Shown here: piece by piece, positions 10,765 through 22,568 of the stretch
Layout: each line of letters opens with the position of its first letter
Position numbering within the stretch: position 1 is the first letter of the stretch
From: Benincasa hispida
Lineage: Eukaryota > Streptophyta > Magnoliopsida > Cucurbitales > Cucurbitaceae
Length of the DNA stretch: 64,000 nucleotides
Reading direction: 5' to 3'
NCBI RefSeq assembly: GCF_009727055.1
Contig: NC_052351.1
Coordinates: forward strand, 7,183,037-7,247,036
The notes under the pieces: model-generated
What the model saw: only the letters and a program-made list of their open reading frames with translations
The model's database searches: none
What the model was told of the DNA's origin: nothing
Made by a program: the position numbers and the translations under genes

Positions 10765-11269
10765 GTCTTCATAGTCTTCTTCATATATTTCAACTATTCG
10801 GTCTTCTTCATCTATCTTCTTTTTGATCGAGCTAATGTGCGTTTTTCAGATAAGTCTTCTTTATTATTCGTTGCTTGATTCTAAGAGTAACGATTCTGAG
10901 AGGAATGATTGATCAGTTTTCTACTTGCGATTTCATATTTCTACGTTCGATTTGATATTTATACCCATGATGTGGTATTTCTTACTCACGATTTTGTATT
11001 GTTTCATCCTTTTATCGTGTGGTTTTTTCGTGCGGTTCTTTCTCCCATGTCTAGGTCTTCTTTCTCAGTTTTTTATTCGACTTCATCTGGGTTTTTTTAT
11101 TAAAAAAAATTCATTTGTACTTTTTTATGTTTCATTTAATTTAATTAAAGTATGTCAATGTTAGTAGTTGATTTGATGATTTCTACATGTTTGATCTATT
11201 TTAATTTTTTCCTTTCAATATTCATAACTTAATTTCTATTTTGTTTATATATGGGATTTTTTTTTCCAA

Positions 11270-11480
11270 TCAGTCATGAACTTCCCATCACTGATATTAG
11301 TAGTCAATAACTTCCTTCACTGATATTATTAGTCATGAACATCACTGATATTAGTCTACTGGTGATAGATACATAACATTGTGTATCAATTATATTAGTG
11401 ATAGATACATATCATAGTGTATCAATTATATTAGTCTATCACTAATAGATATTGTTGTCTATTTATTCTACTAGTCTATC
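11270..11480. repeat. Cluster of TATCAgTGATA-type palindromic motifs
   Basis: Repeated short units such as CACTGATATTAG, GTGATAGATACATA and TCTATCACTAATAGA stand upstream of the MULE transposase. Further clusters with the same half-sites TATCA/TGATA occur at 12520-12612, 13490-13545, 14385-14420, 14600-14640, 14770-14810, 15430-15470 and 16215-16440. Confidence 0.7.
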
Positions 11481-11524
11481 AATGTTATGAGTTTAATTGT
11501 TGTTTCTTGCAGTGATTTGGAAAT

Positions 11525-14010
11525 ATGATTAAGCTTGCAGTAGTGATGTTTCATAGTGGACAATGGGATGATAAACATAATTACTTGAATTACAAGACTA
11601 AAGACATATTGATCAATGAGATTGTGTGTTTTGAGAGCTTTGTGACTTTGATATTAAAGGAAATTCAATTGGATGCATCTATTTCTTCAATACAATTATC
11701 GATCTTATTAGATTTTGATATCAATGGCATTCAAACTATGATTAAATTCACGAAGATAACGATGTTACTTGGTTTTTTAATTTAGTTAAAGAATAAAGTA
11801 CAAGACATCCATTAGTTGTTCATGCCACTGATATTCTTTTAGAAGAAGTTTCCAATAGTGGATTTGATAATTGTTTAGGTGTTGTGTCTTCTTCTTCCCC
11901 CATTAATGATGATTTTAACATCTAACGGATGTTAATATTAGTAGCTTGTCTTCTACATTTGATTTGAAAGAGAATGATATGTTTGCTAGTAAGGAAATAG
12001 TATCAAAGTCTTTTTACTACATAGCTACAAAGAACAACTTCGATTTCAAGACTGTGAGATCAAATTCTAAATCAATTGTGAAGTGCTCACAAGAAGATTA
12101 TCAATGGTACATTCATGCATCTCGTTATAAGGGTGGGGAACTATGGAAACTTAGGAAGTATATTGCTAATCACAATTATTTTGTAAATGTTATTCAAACT
12201 TCTCATAGACAAGCATCTTCATCATTGATTGGTGATTGTATGATAAAAGATTTTAGCCCTTGTGGCTGTTTGACTCCGGATGATATTATACTCACATGCA
12301 TACTAAATTTGGGGTAAATGTTAGCTATTATAAAGCTTGGAGGGCGAAATAATATATTATGAAGTCATTGAATGGCGATGCAAATGAATCTTATACCTTG
12401 ATCGCAGAATTTCTTACAAAACTAAAATAAATGAATCCAGATTTATTTTTTCCTTCTATACTTTATATATTGTCAATCAAGCTTTCAACGAGTACATAAT
12501 CAGTATTCAATAGACTTTTTTAACTGATATGGTCTATCAATGATATTGGTCTATCAGCGATAAGTCTTATGATAAATGAGCATATCATTGGTCTATCAGT
12601 GATAGATCTATTGTAAAACAGCATGTGACTATTCTTTGATATATATATATATATACATATTTAATCTTACTACAGGTTCATCCACTGCATATGAAACTGA
12701 TTCTGAGGGACATTTTAAGTATTCTTTTATGGTAATTGGATCGTGCATTGAGGGGTGGAAATGTTGTAGGCCAAACATATTAGTTAATGACACCTTTTTA
12801 AAATATAAATATGGTGGAACTCTTTTGACGACATCAACAATTGATGGTAACAATCAGATTTTTCCTCTTGCCTTTAGTATTGTAGACTCCGAGAATGATG
12901 CATCATGGAGATGGTTTTTTTATAATATAAAGAGAAGTTTAAAGGATCGAGAAGGTTTAGTTATTATATCTTATTGACATTTAAGTATTCCAAAAGGTGT
13001 TCAAAACATTTTTCCAACGGTTGAATATTGTGTTTGTTTGCAACACCTTTTGAGAAGTTTGGAGTTAACATATAAGAACTCTTCTACTGATAATATGTTT
13101 TTTAGATGTGGAAAAGCATATACTATTGCTGCTTTTGAGCTGAATATGAGATGGATGGAGACTATATATCTTTGTATGCGAGACTATCTTAGTAATGTTG
13201 GTTTCGAGAAGTGGGCTCGTGTATTGTAGAAGGAGAAGATATCAGATGATGACTACAAACATTTCAGAATGTTTATATGTGGTTCTAAAAGAGCTTAGAG
13301 ATTTACCTGTGGCATCGCTACTCGATTCTATCAAACAATTACCTCAAAAATGGTTTTATGATAAAAGTAAAGCTGCATATTGTATGAAATTTGTTTTAAC
13401 TAGCTAGGCTGATGGGAAATTACGAACAAAACATCAGATATCAAGAAGCTTCACGGTAAGAGTTACGTGTTTTCATGGGTAATATTACACAATCTATCAA
13501 TGATTGAGTTCTATTAGTGATAGACTTATATCACTGATAGACTAAGATAGTTGGATCTTAATTAATTTATTGTCTATGTGTCATTTTTCTCAGGTTAATG
13601 TAATTAATGATGTTAAATTTCAAGTGATTGATGGAAGCAATCACTTTATGGTACATTTAGATTCCAAATCATGTACCTGTCGTGTTGGGGATCTTAATGA
13701 AATTCCATGTAGCCACGCCTTACTGTTATTCGTGGATGCAACATGGATACTTACTCATTTGTTCATAAATATTTCTTGACAAGTACCTTGATTTCATATT
13801 ATGTTGGTTTTGTTCATCCAGTTGTGAACCATGCTAATTGGAAGCCTATGGGGATTGACAATTTGACATGAGTATATTACCTCCAGTTGTTAAGCGTCCA
13901 ACAGACCGACCTTGAAAACAAATAATATTATCAATTGATGAGCAAAAAAGTCAGACAGAGTGCAGTCGTTGTGTCGTGTCGGTCATAATCTTAGAACGTA
14001 TAAATTGCCA
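11525..14010 (+). pseudogene. MULE (MuDR-type) transposase, decayed, first copy
   Basis: Pieces in several frames follow the order of a plant MULE transposase. N-terminus: 11525-11785 (FHSGQWDDKHNYLNYKTK). Mutator DNA-binding region: 11946-12317 (KNNFDFKTVRSNSKSIVKC). Then an AT-rich, possibly intronic gap, and the DDE core at 12676-12977 (TTSTIDGNNQIFPLAFSIVDS, ASWRWFF). The SWIM zinc finger, C-x-C-x8-C-x-H (SCTCRVGDLNEIPCSH), is at 13675-13720, and a degraded zinc knuckle (CRVGHNLRTYK) near 13985. Where most relatives have VDGTFL this copy reads VNDTFL, so the first catalytic Asp position is Asn. Multiple stops make it inactive. TIRs and TSD were not found. Confidence 0.82.
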
Positions 14011-15180
14011 CCATTTATACAATGATGCAACATTTACTATCAATGTGGTCTTTCTAGATGTGAACATGTAGGTTGCCAATATTTTTACAATGTTGTAGAG
14101 TTTGCTATTTTTACCATTGGTTTGATTTTTATATTGTTCATACAAACATAACATTCTACTTAGAAATATCTCATTTTTTATCAATAGTATATACATTTAA
14201 TTTGCTTTTTATTCAATGTGAAGTAATGTCACTTACAGTACAAAAATTAGTCATTTGAATTTTAACTCAATACAAAGTACAGAATTTTCCAACATATTTT
14301 TATAGAATAAAAACACAAAATCAAGTACATACGAAAGAAAGTAACATCGATTTCAAGTAATGTCATTGTGCTTTCTATAATTGATATTGGTATATCATTG
14401 ACATTGATCTATCACTGACCACCCATTACATGATACAAAGAGTCTAGTTCTTAGAACTTTAAAATAGAAAGCACAAAGGGACATAATTTGCACTGATTCA
14501 ACTAACGATCCAACAATTTCCTATACTTATATGACAAAATGAACTATGTATGAAGTTGTTGTGATTAGTTTCAAGCAATGTCACTATGATTTCTATCACT
14601 AATATTGGTTTGTCATTGACATTGATTTATCACTTGTCACCCGTTTCATAATAACAAGAGTCTAGTCCTGAAAACTTAAGAAATAGAAGCACAAAGGGAT
14701 ATAATTTACACTGATTCAACTAATGATCCAATAATTTCCTATATTTTTATGACAAAATGAACTACATAAGAAGTCTATCATTGATACATTTGTATCACTG
14801 ATACTACTAATGTATCCACAAAAACTAAGGTATAATATACCACATCCTATAATACTAAAGTACTGAAATATCCATAAAAACTAAGGTCTAATAGGCACAA
14901 CATTAAACTAAGCCACAACTACATTATTATTTCTGAGAGATTTTTAGGTCAAAACTAGGGACATTGTCCTTGATTCTAGGAAAATGTCTTGTTTATTTTA
15001 AAGAAGCTTTATTTTGGTCTTTTGCATATTTCTTTTGGTCCTTTGCATCATTTTATTCTTTTTCAATCTTCTCGTTATTTACATTCTCCAACACCTTCTT
15101 TGACGGTTTAGGCTGTCTTTTTGGTCTAACATTTTTAGTATTCATCGTTGTATCTGCCTTTTATTGAATAGCCTAAAATG
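14011..15180. other. Interior of the first MULE, no intact gene
   Basis: No coding frame I can name. It contains a tandem duplication at 14351-14783 and several TATCA/TGATA palindromes. A lysine-rich stretch on the minus strand (about 14960-15170) could be the C-terminal remnant of the minus-strand DUF1985 protein; no Ulp1-like protease motif was found. Confidence 0.4.
14351..14783. repeat. Tandem duplication, period about 218 bp
   Basis: Copies start at 14351 and 14569, both opening TTTCAAGYAATGTCA and sharing AGAGTCTAGT, AGAAGCACAAAGGGA, CACTGATTCAACTAAYGATCC and ATGACAAAATGAACTA in order. A few percent of sites differ, with small indels. It lies inside the first MULE. Confidence 0.85.
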
Positions 15181-17250
15181 GCAATACTTAATTATAAGTT
15201 TATATATATTGAGTTTGAGTCATGAAGCAATATAAGGAATGTGACAATTGTTATACCTTCACTTTTTTTGCTTTGTCATGCACCATTTTTTAAATTTTTC
15301 ATGTTCATTGACTTATTCCTCATTGTCTTCGATCTTTTGTAAATATATTGTATGAGTGTACACAAAATTATAGAAGATGTCAATATACTTTTTCTATGTT
15401 AATGCTGGACTCCAATAAAAAGATGACAACATTCTATCAGTGATAGAAACCTATCACTAATAGACTTTAATGAGCAACACACTTAAAGTCTATGAAAACA
15501 TAATAGCAATAACCTACTATTTAACTAGATGGGTACCTTTTTTTCCCTTAGCAATGATGGTTTCTTCTATTTCATTCTCTTTCTCATGGTTTTGTTCATG
15601 CTTCTGTAGATATTAGTATATCGTTTTTGTCAGTAAACTACATGTACTTTATATAGTCTATCAATATAAAACAAAAAATAAATAATAAATAAAAGAACTA
15701 TAAGACTTCAATAATTTTACCTCTTTCTCCTTGGCATTAGTAGTTGCATATTCAACTAGTTTATCAATATTAGCATCAATATCAATATTTATCATTTATA
15801 GACTCACAGATGGAAGACGATTCCTTTCAAAGGACTTTTGAGATTGTCTTTCACTTTGACATTTGTGTGCGACCTTCTGCTTTACAATTTCCATTAGATA
15901 ATGTAACAAAGTGAGAATCTCCATTTGTCATTTTTTAAGATCTTCAAAATCTTCTTTGTGTTGCCTTTTAAGACATTCAATATCTTCTTGTAAAGAAGAT
16001 ATTCTTTCTCCAATCTTTTTTATTTTTTTCTGCAACATTTTCTTTTTCCTCCAATCTTTTTTTCTCCATTTTCATATATATTTTTGAAGTATTCTGATGC
16101 TATTTCTTCTTTTGATACAACAATAGGAACTAAATAGAGCTAAAAACATAATATTTAATTAGTACTGTATACAAAATACCTTCTTTTTATGAGATTGAAA
16201 TACTCAAATGATTAGGTAGGAGTTATCAGTGACATAGTTTAATGAGATTATATCAGTGATATGGGCTTATCACTGATATACCCCATTAATGATAGACCAA
16301 TATCACTGATATAGTCTATCTACCTGTGGTATTGGTCTACCATTCTATGATGTTGATAGACTCCTTCCCTATTTGTGTGTTTCAATAGATATAATACTTC
16401 TATGACCAATATCATTGATAGACTTGTATCGCAATTACTAATGGAAAAATTAGAAACTTACATTTCGTTTCGAAAAGATGCTGTCATTAAGATCTTGCCA
16501 ATCTGGTTGTTTTTTCGTTTCCCAATTCAAGATTCTTGGAAAACCATTTCCTATTATTTTTGCGAACCCCTCAGGAAGTCTAGGAAGTATTTCATATGCC
16601 CAATAACCTAAAACTACCGGGAAGCCTTGCAGATAGGCAGTTAGTTTTTTTTTTACTTTTAATATATTTCTTAAAGAATTCGACAGTAAAACTATAAGAC
16701 AGTCTTCCCCATGGATAATTCCTAAACTTCTCCTAATCATTCAACATCTTAACATGCTTTCAATCCACACAATTATAACATTGTCTTGGAATCAACAAGT
16801 TTTTTAGCAAATAAAGATTGACAAGTTTTGATATTTTTCTTTCATCAATGTAGTGACTAGAAAAATAGTTAAATGCACTGTTCACATTTTCCATAGTGAT
16901 GCTAGTATCATTTCTAAAAAATGCTTGTCTAATTTATGAATCATTTTCTTCAGTTTCATCTAAAACATCTTCAACAAGCTATTCATCACAATCTAATCCA
17001 TTAATCAAACCAAAATCCCTTGACCCAAACTCTACAATGTTACATTGAATGTTGAAAAGAATAACATTATTATTAACAGAGACACATTGTCTTCTAATCA
17101 AATGTGCTAGAAGTTGTAAAGGTACTTTGGACATTTTTAAACCTAGCAGATGCCCAAATGGTCTTTCCTTAAACAAAGATAGACACGTATAATCTAAACT
17201 CTTAATATGGTATATCACTTCCATCTTGCCATAAACTGTGACTTTCAAAG
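15180..17250 (-). pseudogene. DUF1985-type protein with coiled coil, antisense in the first MULE
   Basis: Minus-strand reading from about 17250. FKERPFGHLLGLKMSK, then LLAHLIRRQ and FGSRDFGLINGLDCDE, resemble the DUF1985 domain found in plant mobile-element and Ulp1-associated proteins. Next come MLND and FRNYPWGRLSYSF (16690-16745), and GFPVVLGYWAYEILP with PRILNWE (16520-16640), the usual 'WAYE..P / P..LNW' tail of such proteins. About 15830-16080 encodes a charged coiled coil (KKIGERISSLQEDIECLKRQ). At least six stops or frame changes are present. Convergence with a MULE transposase matches MULEs that carry a DUF1985/Ulp1 passenger, but the protease domain is not seen here. Confidence 0.65.
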
Positions 17251-18208
17251 TGAAATTCCAACTTTCTTTAGGAGTTTTTCTTGCCTATTTAAACAAAAAT
17301 GAAAATATATGTTATAGATATTCTAAAGAATAACTTAGAAATAGATATATAATAAATATATATAGTTAATACCTTCTCTTTTTTCATCTTTTTTTTTGCT
17401 CAATGGTTCTTCAAGTTCTAAGGGTTGTACTCAAATTCGACTATATTTGTAATTTGTTATGGTTAATTATATATTTACAATTAGTTTGACCTGCAAGCGA
17501 CCCTTTATTTATTTTAATTATTTCTAGTAATTAATTTAATAGTCTTTAATTACAAAGTTTTTATTTATTTTTATTTTATCAATTAAATAATTAATTAACA
17601 TGACATAAATGAGTTAATGTTAAATTTGATTGATCTCTTACATTTAGTTAAGTAATTATTTACTTTTAGTTTATATATACAAACTATTGAATTGAACACA
17701 AATATTTAACTTTTATACATTAATTATCTTGCATATCCAAATACAAATATTAATTATCTTAGGCATCTAAAATCCAGACATTCAAATCCAAGATATTTAA
17801 TATTTATGTCCATAAAACATTATTTACGATCCAAATGGCCATTATTATAAACTAAGTTTTAAAAAATAAAGCTATATTCATATCATATAAACAAGACTAT
17901 GGATACTAATCTCTTTTGCCCTAAAATCATGAATTCATAAATTATTTTTTTTAGGTTTTTCAAATAGTTGCAATTGTTCGAGTTAAAGTATACTGTGAGA
18001 GAAGTTAATCTAAGAATGGTAGTTATATGATGAAGTTTGTATTTTTTTTGAATTGTGATATAAACTATAGATATATTATATTACCATCAAATAGTAGATA
18101 TGTGTTTGTATATCTCAATGGATACATACTTTCAGAAATAGCCACTTCTTCCAACTATTGACTTTTATTTTATGATGAATTTATATCCAAATTTAAATAA
18201 GCGTTTCA
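17251..18208. other. AT-rich intergenic DNA
   Basis: No ORF, repeat boundary or RNA gene that I can support. The right border of the first MULE should be somewhere in or before this stretch, but no terminal inverted repeat was recognised. Confidence 0.5.
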
Positions 18209-18532
18209 GGGACGTTTGGGGACAAAAACTATCATAAAACTATAATAATCCATTTTGCTATACAGTAAATACTATTTCAAAACCTCAAATTAGCTATAAT
18301 AGAAACTATTTCAAAATCCCACTTGCTATCGTTTTTACTATTTTACATTTTTCATTTTTTTTATTATTTGTTACCGTTTTTACTATTTTCTTATTAAATT
18401 AAAATAATTTACACCTTAAACACATACTATTATAATCCAAATTAAAATAATCTATACTCAAAATATAAACTATTATAATCCAACTATAATAATGTAGAGT
18501 CTAATAACCAATTTTTTTTCCTCCAAATGTCC
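18209..18532. mobile_element. MITE-like element with 'GGACRTTTGGRG' terminal repeats
   Basis: The left end GGACGTTTGGGGACAAAAACT and the reverse complement of the right end GGACATTTGGAGGAAAAAAA are similar. Inside, ACTATAATAATCC on the left answers GGATTATAATAGT on the right. AT-rich and non-coding. No clean TSD is visible, so the class is left open. Confidence 0.55.
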
Positions 18533-18636
18533 ACTTCGTTTTTATATACTCTAATTTTTTTTAAATAATGTTTTTTTAATATATAATGACAAAAATAGGG
18601 TAGGAGTGAAAGTATTGTCAAAAAAAGGTTTTTAAA

Positions 18637-18761
18637 TCGTGTACCGGGTACACGAGTTCCTGTCGATCTGGCACGCGAAGTCTGCCGTGGCAGTCATGCA
18701 GCGTTGACTGAGGCAATCGTGTATCTGGTACACGATTATCTTAGGTCTTGTACCTGGTACA
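18637..18761. repeat. Three spaced palindromes of TCGTGTACCnGGTACACGA type
   Basis: 18637-18655 is a perfect 9-bp-arm palindrome (TCGTGTACC, centre G, GGTACACGA). 18717-18735 reads TCGTGTATCTGGTACACGA, and 18749-18761 TGTACCTGGTACA. They stand upstream of the second MULE transposase, in a locally GC-richer island, and may be terminal or regulatory sequence of that element. Confidence 0.6.
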
Positions 18762-19579
18762 TAACTTCCTCCTCCATTAAACAGCGTCGCGCACCTTCTT
18801 CTTCCTCATCCGAGCTTCTGCCTTTTCAGTCCAAAATCATCTTCTGCCTTTTTTTGTTTCATCTTCTCCGTCCAAAACCATCCGAAATCTTCTCATTTTA
18901 CTTCCATCTTATGCATCCAAACGTATCATTTTGCCTCCATTTGTTCGTCCCTCCAAAATTGTCTGAAATCGTCCTCTATTTGTTCATCCGTCCAAAATCG
19001 TCTCTTCTGTGGTAAAATTTTTTCCCTACGTTGTTTTCCAATATATAATCTTCCTATATGTATCATTTTGTTTGCATTTGGGCTTAACTTAATGTGTAGT
19101 TTATGGATCCATGATTTATTTGTTGGGTTAGATCTAGAAATATATGTATATATTTGTGTAGTTTATGAACTTAGAAATTAGATTTTGTAGGGCTATTTTT
19201 ATGGATGATTATGTTTCTCTATTTGTTGGGCTATTTTTTTATGATTAATTTGTTGGGTGATTATGTATTTATTGGGTTGACTGTAGAAATATATGTATAT
19301 GTTTATAAAAATGAAGATTGGTTCATATATATATTATTTTGTTTGCGAATTAAATCTATGATTCATGGATATATTATTTTATTTTTATTTGGGCGGATTT
19401 AAATGTATAGTTTATGGATCTTAGATTTGGGCTGATTTAAATGTATAGTTTATGAATCTTAGATTTAGGCTCATTTAAATCTATAATATTTAGATCTTAT
19501 ATGTTGAACTTATAAATTGGATTTTGTTGGGTTGACATATTAACATATTTTGTCTACAGTTGAAAAAATCATAATAAAT

Positions 19580-20528
19580 ATGTCGATGTGTCCTGAAGAT
19601 ATAGTTATTCTTGAACCTGGAATTGATGGAGATAGTGATATTGACATTGAAGTTGGTGAATTATTTGAAAACGACAGTAATGGGAACATGATCTTGAGTT
19701 GGTATCGGATATGTTCACCCAAATAGATTGAGAAATTACAAATTCAACGTGTGAACTAAGGTCTTCAACGTGTGAACTAAGGTTTACTTTGGAAGAAAGG
19801 AATATAGGTGTAGGAATGTTGTTTAATACCAAAGAAGATTTACAGCTTGCTGTAAAAAAATATTGTGATGACAGAACACTACGAAATTATTGTAGTGGAA
19901 TCAAATCAAGATCTTTGGTATATCAGATGTAAATCATGGAGTGATGGTGTGCTTGGAGGTTACGGGCATGTCACCGCAAAACTCATGGGATATTCGAAAT
20001 CACCAAACTTCAAGGGAAACACTCATGTTTATTTTCAAAATTGACACGGGATCATTCAACTGGTTAGAGCTAATCCTGGAGTACCTGTGGCCCTACTCCA
20101 ACAAGCAATTAAAAAACAATATGGCTATAATGTTAATTATAGACGAATGTGGCAAACCAAGAGAAAAGCATTAGATTGTTGTGTTTGGTGATTGGGAGAA
20201 ATCATATTCAAAGCTTCCGTATTGGTTGACTGCTCTTGTTCATTATAATCCAGGAACACGAATAGATTGATTTTTTCTTCCCTCCGATGTGCCAGGTACG
20301 ACTATTTTTGGACGAGTTTTTTGGTCCTTTGGTCCTCAAGAAAAGAGTTCAAACATTGTAGGCCATTAATCCAGATTGATGAAACTCATCCCTACGGAAA
20401 ATATAAGGGAAAATTATTAACCGTCTTATCTATTGATGCAAACAGACATATATTTCCTCTTTTGCTATTGTTAAAGGTGAAAATTCGTCCAGTTGGTCAT
20501 GGTTTTTGTGGGCATTACGTGAATATGT
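19580..20528 (+). pseudogene. MULE transposase, second copy, 5' half (interrupted)
   Basis: An acidic N-terminus starts at the ATG at 19580 (CPEDIVILEPGIDGDSDID). It is followed, through frame changes, by DNA-binding-region pieces (EIIVVESNQDLWYIRCKSW, VNYRRMWQTKRKALD near 19890-20170). The start of the DDE core, QIDETHPYGKYKGKLLTVLS and then SIDANRHIFPL, lies at 20368-20460. It stops after ALREYV at 20524-20528, exactly at the TSD of inserted elements F and D; the rest resumes at 61326. A 21-bp tandem duplication (CAACGTGTGAACTAAGG twice, about 19745-19785) adds a further lesion. Confidence 0.85.
20524..20528. repeat. TSD of element F, left copy (TATGT)
   Basis: TATGT directly precedes the TG of the F LTR and is repeated at 22008-22012 directly after its CA end. 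Confidence 0.85.
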
Positions 20529-22007
20529 TGTAGGATCTAAAGGCAACACTAGAGGGGTGAATAAGGTTGACTATCAATTTTTAAAAAATAATTTTATCTT
20601 CAAACAACGCTTAACAAAGTTAACCCACTAATTTGATTAAAGAAAATTTATGCAAGACAAAACTTAAACATGCAAGCTATGATAACTTCAAATTTAAAGA
20701 TAATTTAATCAAGGTTAAATTTAAATAACACACTAAAAATTAAATCATGCAATTAGGAAATATTAAAAAATAACTAAGACAATAAGCAAAAAATTGAAAA
20801 CCAGAAATAAAAGAGAGAGAGGAAGAGAAAACACCGGGAAATATAGTGGTTCGGCAAATTGCCTACTTCATTCTCCAAGACTCCTTCTTGGGTATTTCAC
20901 TAAGTGATTCTCTTGCAAGTGAGAACCAAACTGACACACGACCCTCTTTTTCCTAGGCTAAAGAGAAACCCAAGATCTTTTTTACTAGTTCAGGATCAAA
21001 CCAATTTCTTTTTCTCACAACTCAAGGTGTACCCATACCTTAATACAATTCCCAACAAAAAATAAAAGAAAACCTCACAATATTACCTCTTGAAGACTAA
21101 ATACACAAGTTGAGCACTAAAAAAAAACTCACAAAAATAACTCTAGACCAATTTAGGAGCAAGGAGGACAAGAATTTGAGAGTAGAGAGAATTGAGAGCT
21201 TAAGAATTTATAGCTTTTGGTGTGTCAATGAAGAGTAAAATCAAGTCGAATTTATAGGCGAGGGAGATAAATTTTGGCCATGGGATATGATTGCAAATAA
21301 AGGGTGGAGATTGAATAAAAATAGAAAAGGAAAGGATTTGTAATTAAGAGAGGAATTGAAAAATTGGAAATATTGAGATTTAGAGAATAAAAAGGATTTG
21401 AAGGATGACAATTTAGGAAGGAAATCAACTTTGAAAAAGCTGAAATTTGGTGAGAATTTGGAGAAAATTGGATTAGGAAATTAAAGAAAATAATAATGAA
21501 AATAAAAAAATAGCCGGATGAAATGAGCACCTCACGCACAGGGGAGAGGATTGAGAGTCACGCGCCGCATTCTGTGAAGAAACCACAGGCACGTGCGGCG
21601 CACGCGCGTGTCCGTGCATGAAGCTAGGTGACCGCAACTTGTCATTATCTCATTCGTTCACGGTCGCCACGGCACTGCCACATCATGTGCCACGTCATCG
21701 CCACGTCAACAAAAGTGACCAGTTGGAATGCCACGTCATCTGCCACATCAGCTACCACGTCATCAATATTGACCATTTGTGTGCCACGTCGGATGCCACG
21801 TGTCACTGCCACGTTGGATTTCCTCTCCAATCTTCTTTTGCTTATAACTTTCTCGTTTGAACTCCGATTTGAGCGATTCAAATTGCGTTTGAATCGTCTT
21901 TCCGAGCTCTACAAGATAGTGACTCTGAAACACTAAAATGTTAGTGCAAAAAATCTGAGTTTATTATCATCAAAATACTTGGTTTGATTGAAGCCCTAAA
22001 GCTAACA
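20529..22007 (-). mobile_element. Element F: solo LTR, SIRE/copia-like
   Basis: The 1479-bp unit starts TGTAGGATCTAAAGG and ends AAAGCTAACA, flanked by the 5-bp TSD TATGT (20524-20528, 22008-22012). It contains no coding region. On the minus strand it begins TGTTAGCTTTAGGGC, has CCTATAAATTCG (a TATA box at plus 21251-21257) in mid-element and ends CCTACA, so I orient it minus. About 0.4-0.55 kb upstream of that TATA box seven CCACGT cores cluster at 21690-21815. The solo form implies LTR-LTR recombination after insertion. The copia assignment rests on general resemblance only. Confidence 0.8.
21690..21815. promoter_or_regulatory. Cluster of seven CCACGT (bZIP/ACGT-core) motifs in the F LTR
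   Basis: CCACGT occurs at 21690, 21701, 21731, 21765, 21784, 21796 and 21809; four of them read CCACGTCA. This is the G/C-hybrid core bound by plant bZIP factors. The position upstream of the minus-strand TATA box fits a U3 enhancer. Binding is inferred, not shown. Confidence 0.6.
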
Positions 22008-22013
22008 TATGTT
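22008..22013. repeat. Overlapping TSDs of F (22008-22012) and D (22009-22013)
   Basis: The six bases TATGTT hold the right TSD of F (TATGT) and the left TSD of D (ATGTT), shifted by one base. The matching right D copy is at 61326-61330. Confidence 0.85.
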
Positions 22014-22568
22014 TGATAACTTGTAGAAATACAAGTTATTTATACTGTTTTATTTAGATATTGTGGCTAAAAGAAAGAAAAGTTGCGTCGAAAGTATAAA
22101 AATTGGCTAAGAAATGCAAGAATTATAAATTGTCGTCAATACACCCACTGACACCATTGCGATGGTAGAATAGAATGTTTCAAGTCTGTTTTGCAGGAAA
22201 TCAAGTCACCGCATGCGTTCATGGCTAAAAGATAAAATGAACAATGTGTCTACGTCGCATTGCGCCCGTCAATCAAGAATGAGAGACGATCAATGCAATG
22301 ACGGTGCACGCGACAATCGATCAAGAGCTTTGCGATCAACACAATTTCAACCACATGCGGTAATAAAAAAACAACACCGTATGCGGGCAAACGATCGAAG
22401 ATATAAAGAGCAACGCAATTGCGGATGATTCAGAAGCGTGTATAGCTGTCAGTTGTGCATTTCTGATGGGATTGATTGCGTAATAGAAGGAATATTCACT
22501 CCACCATTTCAGGAACTGCCTTAACAATATAGTGGGGACCACACTGCAAAGAGTCAAAGCTTCGCCTA
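22014..22568 (+). mobile_element. Element D: solo LTR, left part (split by element C)
   Basis: Begins TGATAACTTGTAGAAATAC like the LTRs of A and B and stays alignable to them (GCAGGAAATCAAGTCACCG; the AAAAACAACACCG and GGGGACCACA blocks). It breaks at the TSD of C, just inside its TATA box (CGCCTA|TAAATAG); the remainder is 59934-61325. Together about 1.95 kb. The right-hand end is GCGTTACA followed by TSD ATGTT, which matches 22009-22013. Confidence 0.85.
22564..22568. repeat. TSD of element C, left copy (GCCTA)
   Basis: GCCTA precedes the C 5' LTR; ACCTA follows the C 3' LTR at 59929-59933. One mismatch, consistent with later mutation. Confidence 0.7.

Larger units (their letters stand above)
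9421..11269. other. AT-rich intergenic DNA
   Basis: No coding frame supported. It holds an 82-bp tandem duplication (10341-10503), a T24 tract and many short AT palindromes. The pyrimidine-rich 10690-10900 stretch may be 5' sequence of the MULE that follows. Confidence 0.5.

Noticed and set aside
12591..12610. Tet operator
   Set aside because: CTATCAGTGATAGA matches the operator core by chance; the motif is a dispersed plant repeat and no TetR is present.
18704..19015. 103-codon open frame rich in Ser, Phe and Leu
   Set aside because: Pyrimidine-rich leader of the second MULE; no domain, and its repeats (CCGTCCAAAATCGTC-like) are nucleotide repeats.
21618..21936. Overlapping plus- and minus-strand frames in the CCACGT cluster
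   Set aside because: Low-complexity product of the repeated CCACGTCA motif inside a solo LTR; no family resemblance.
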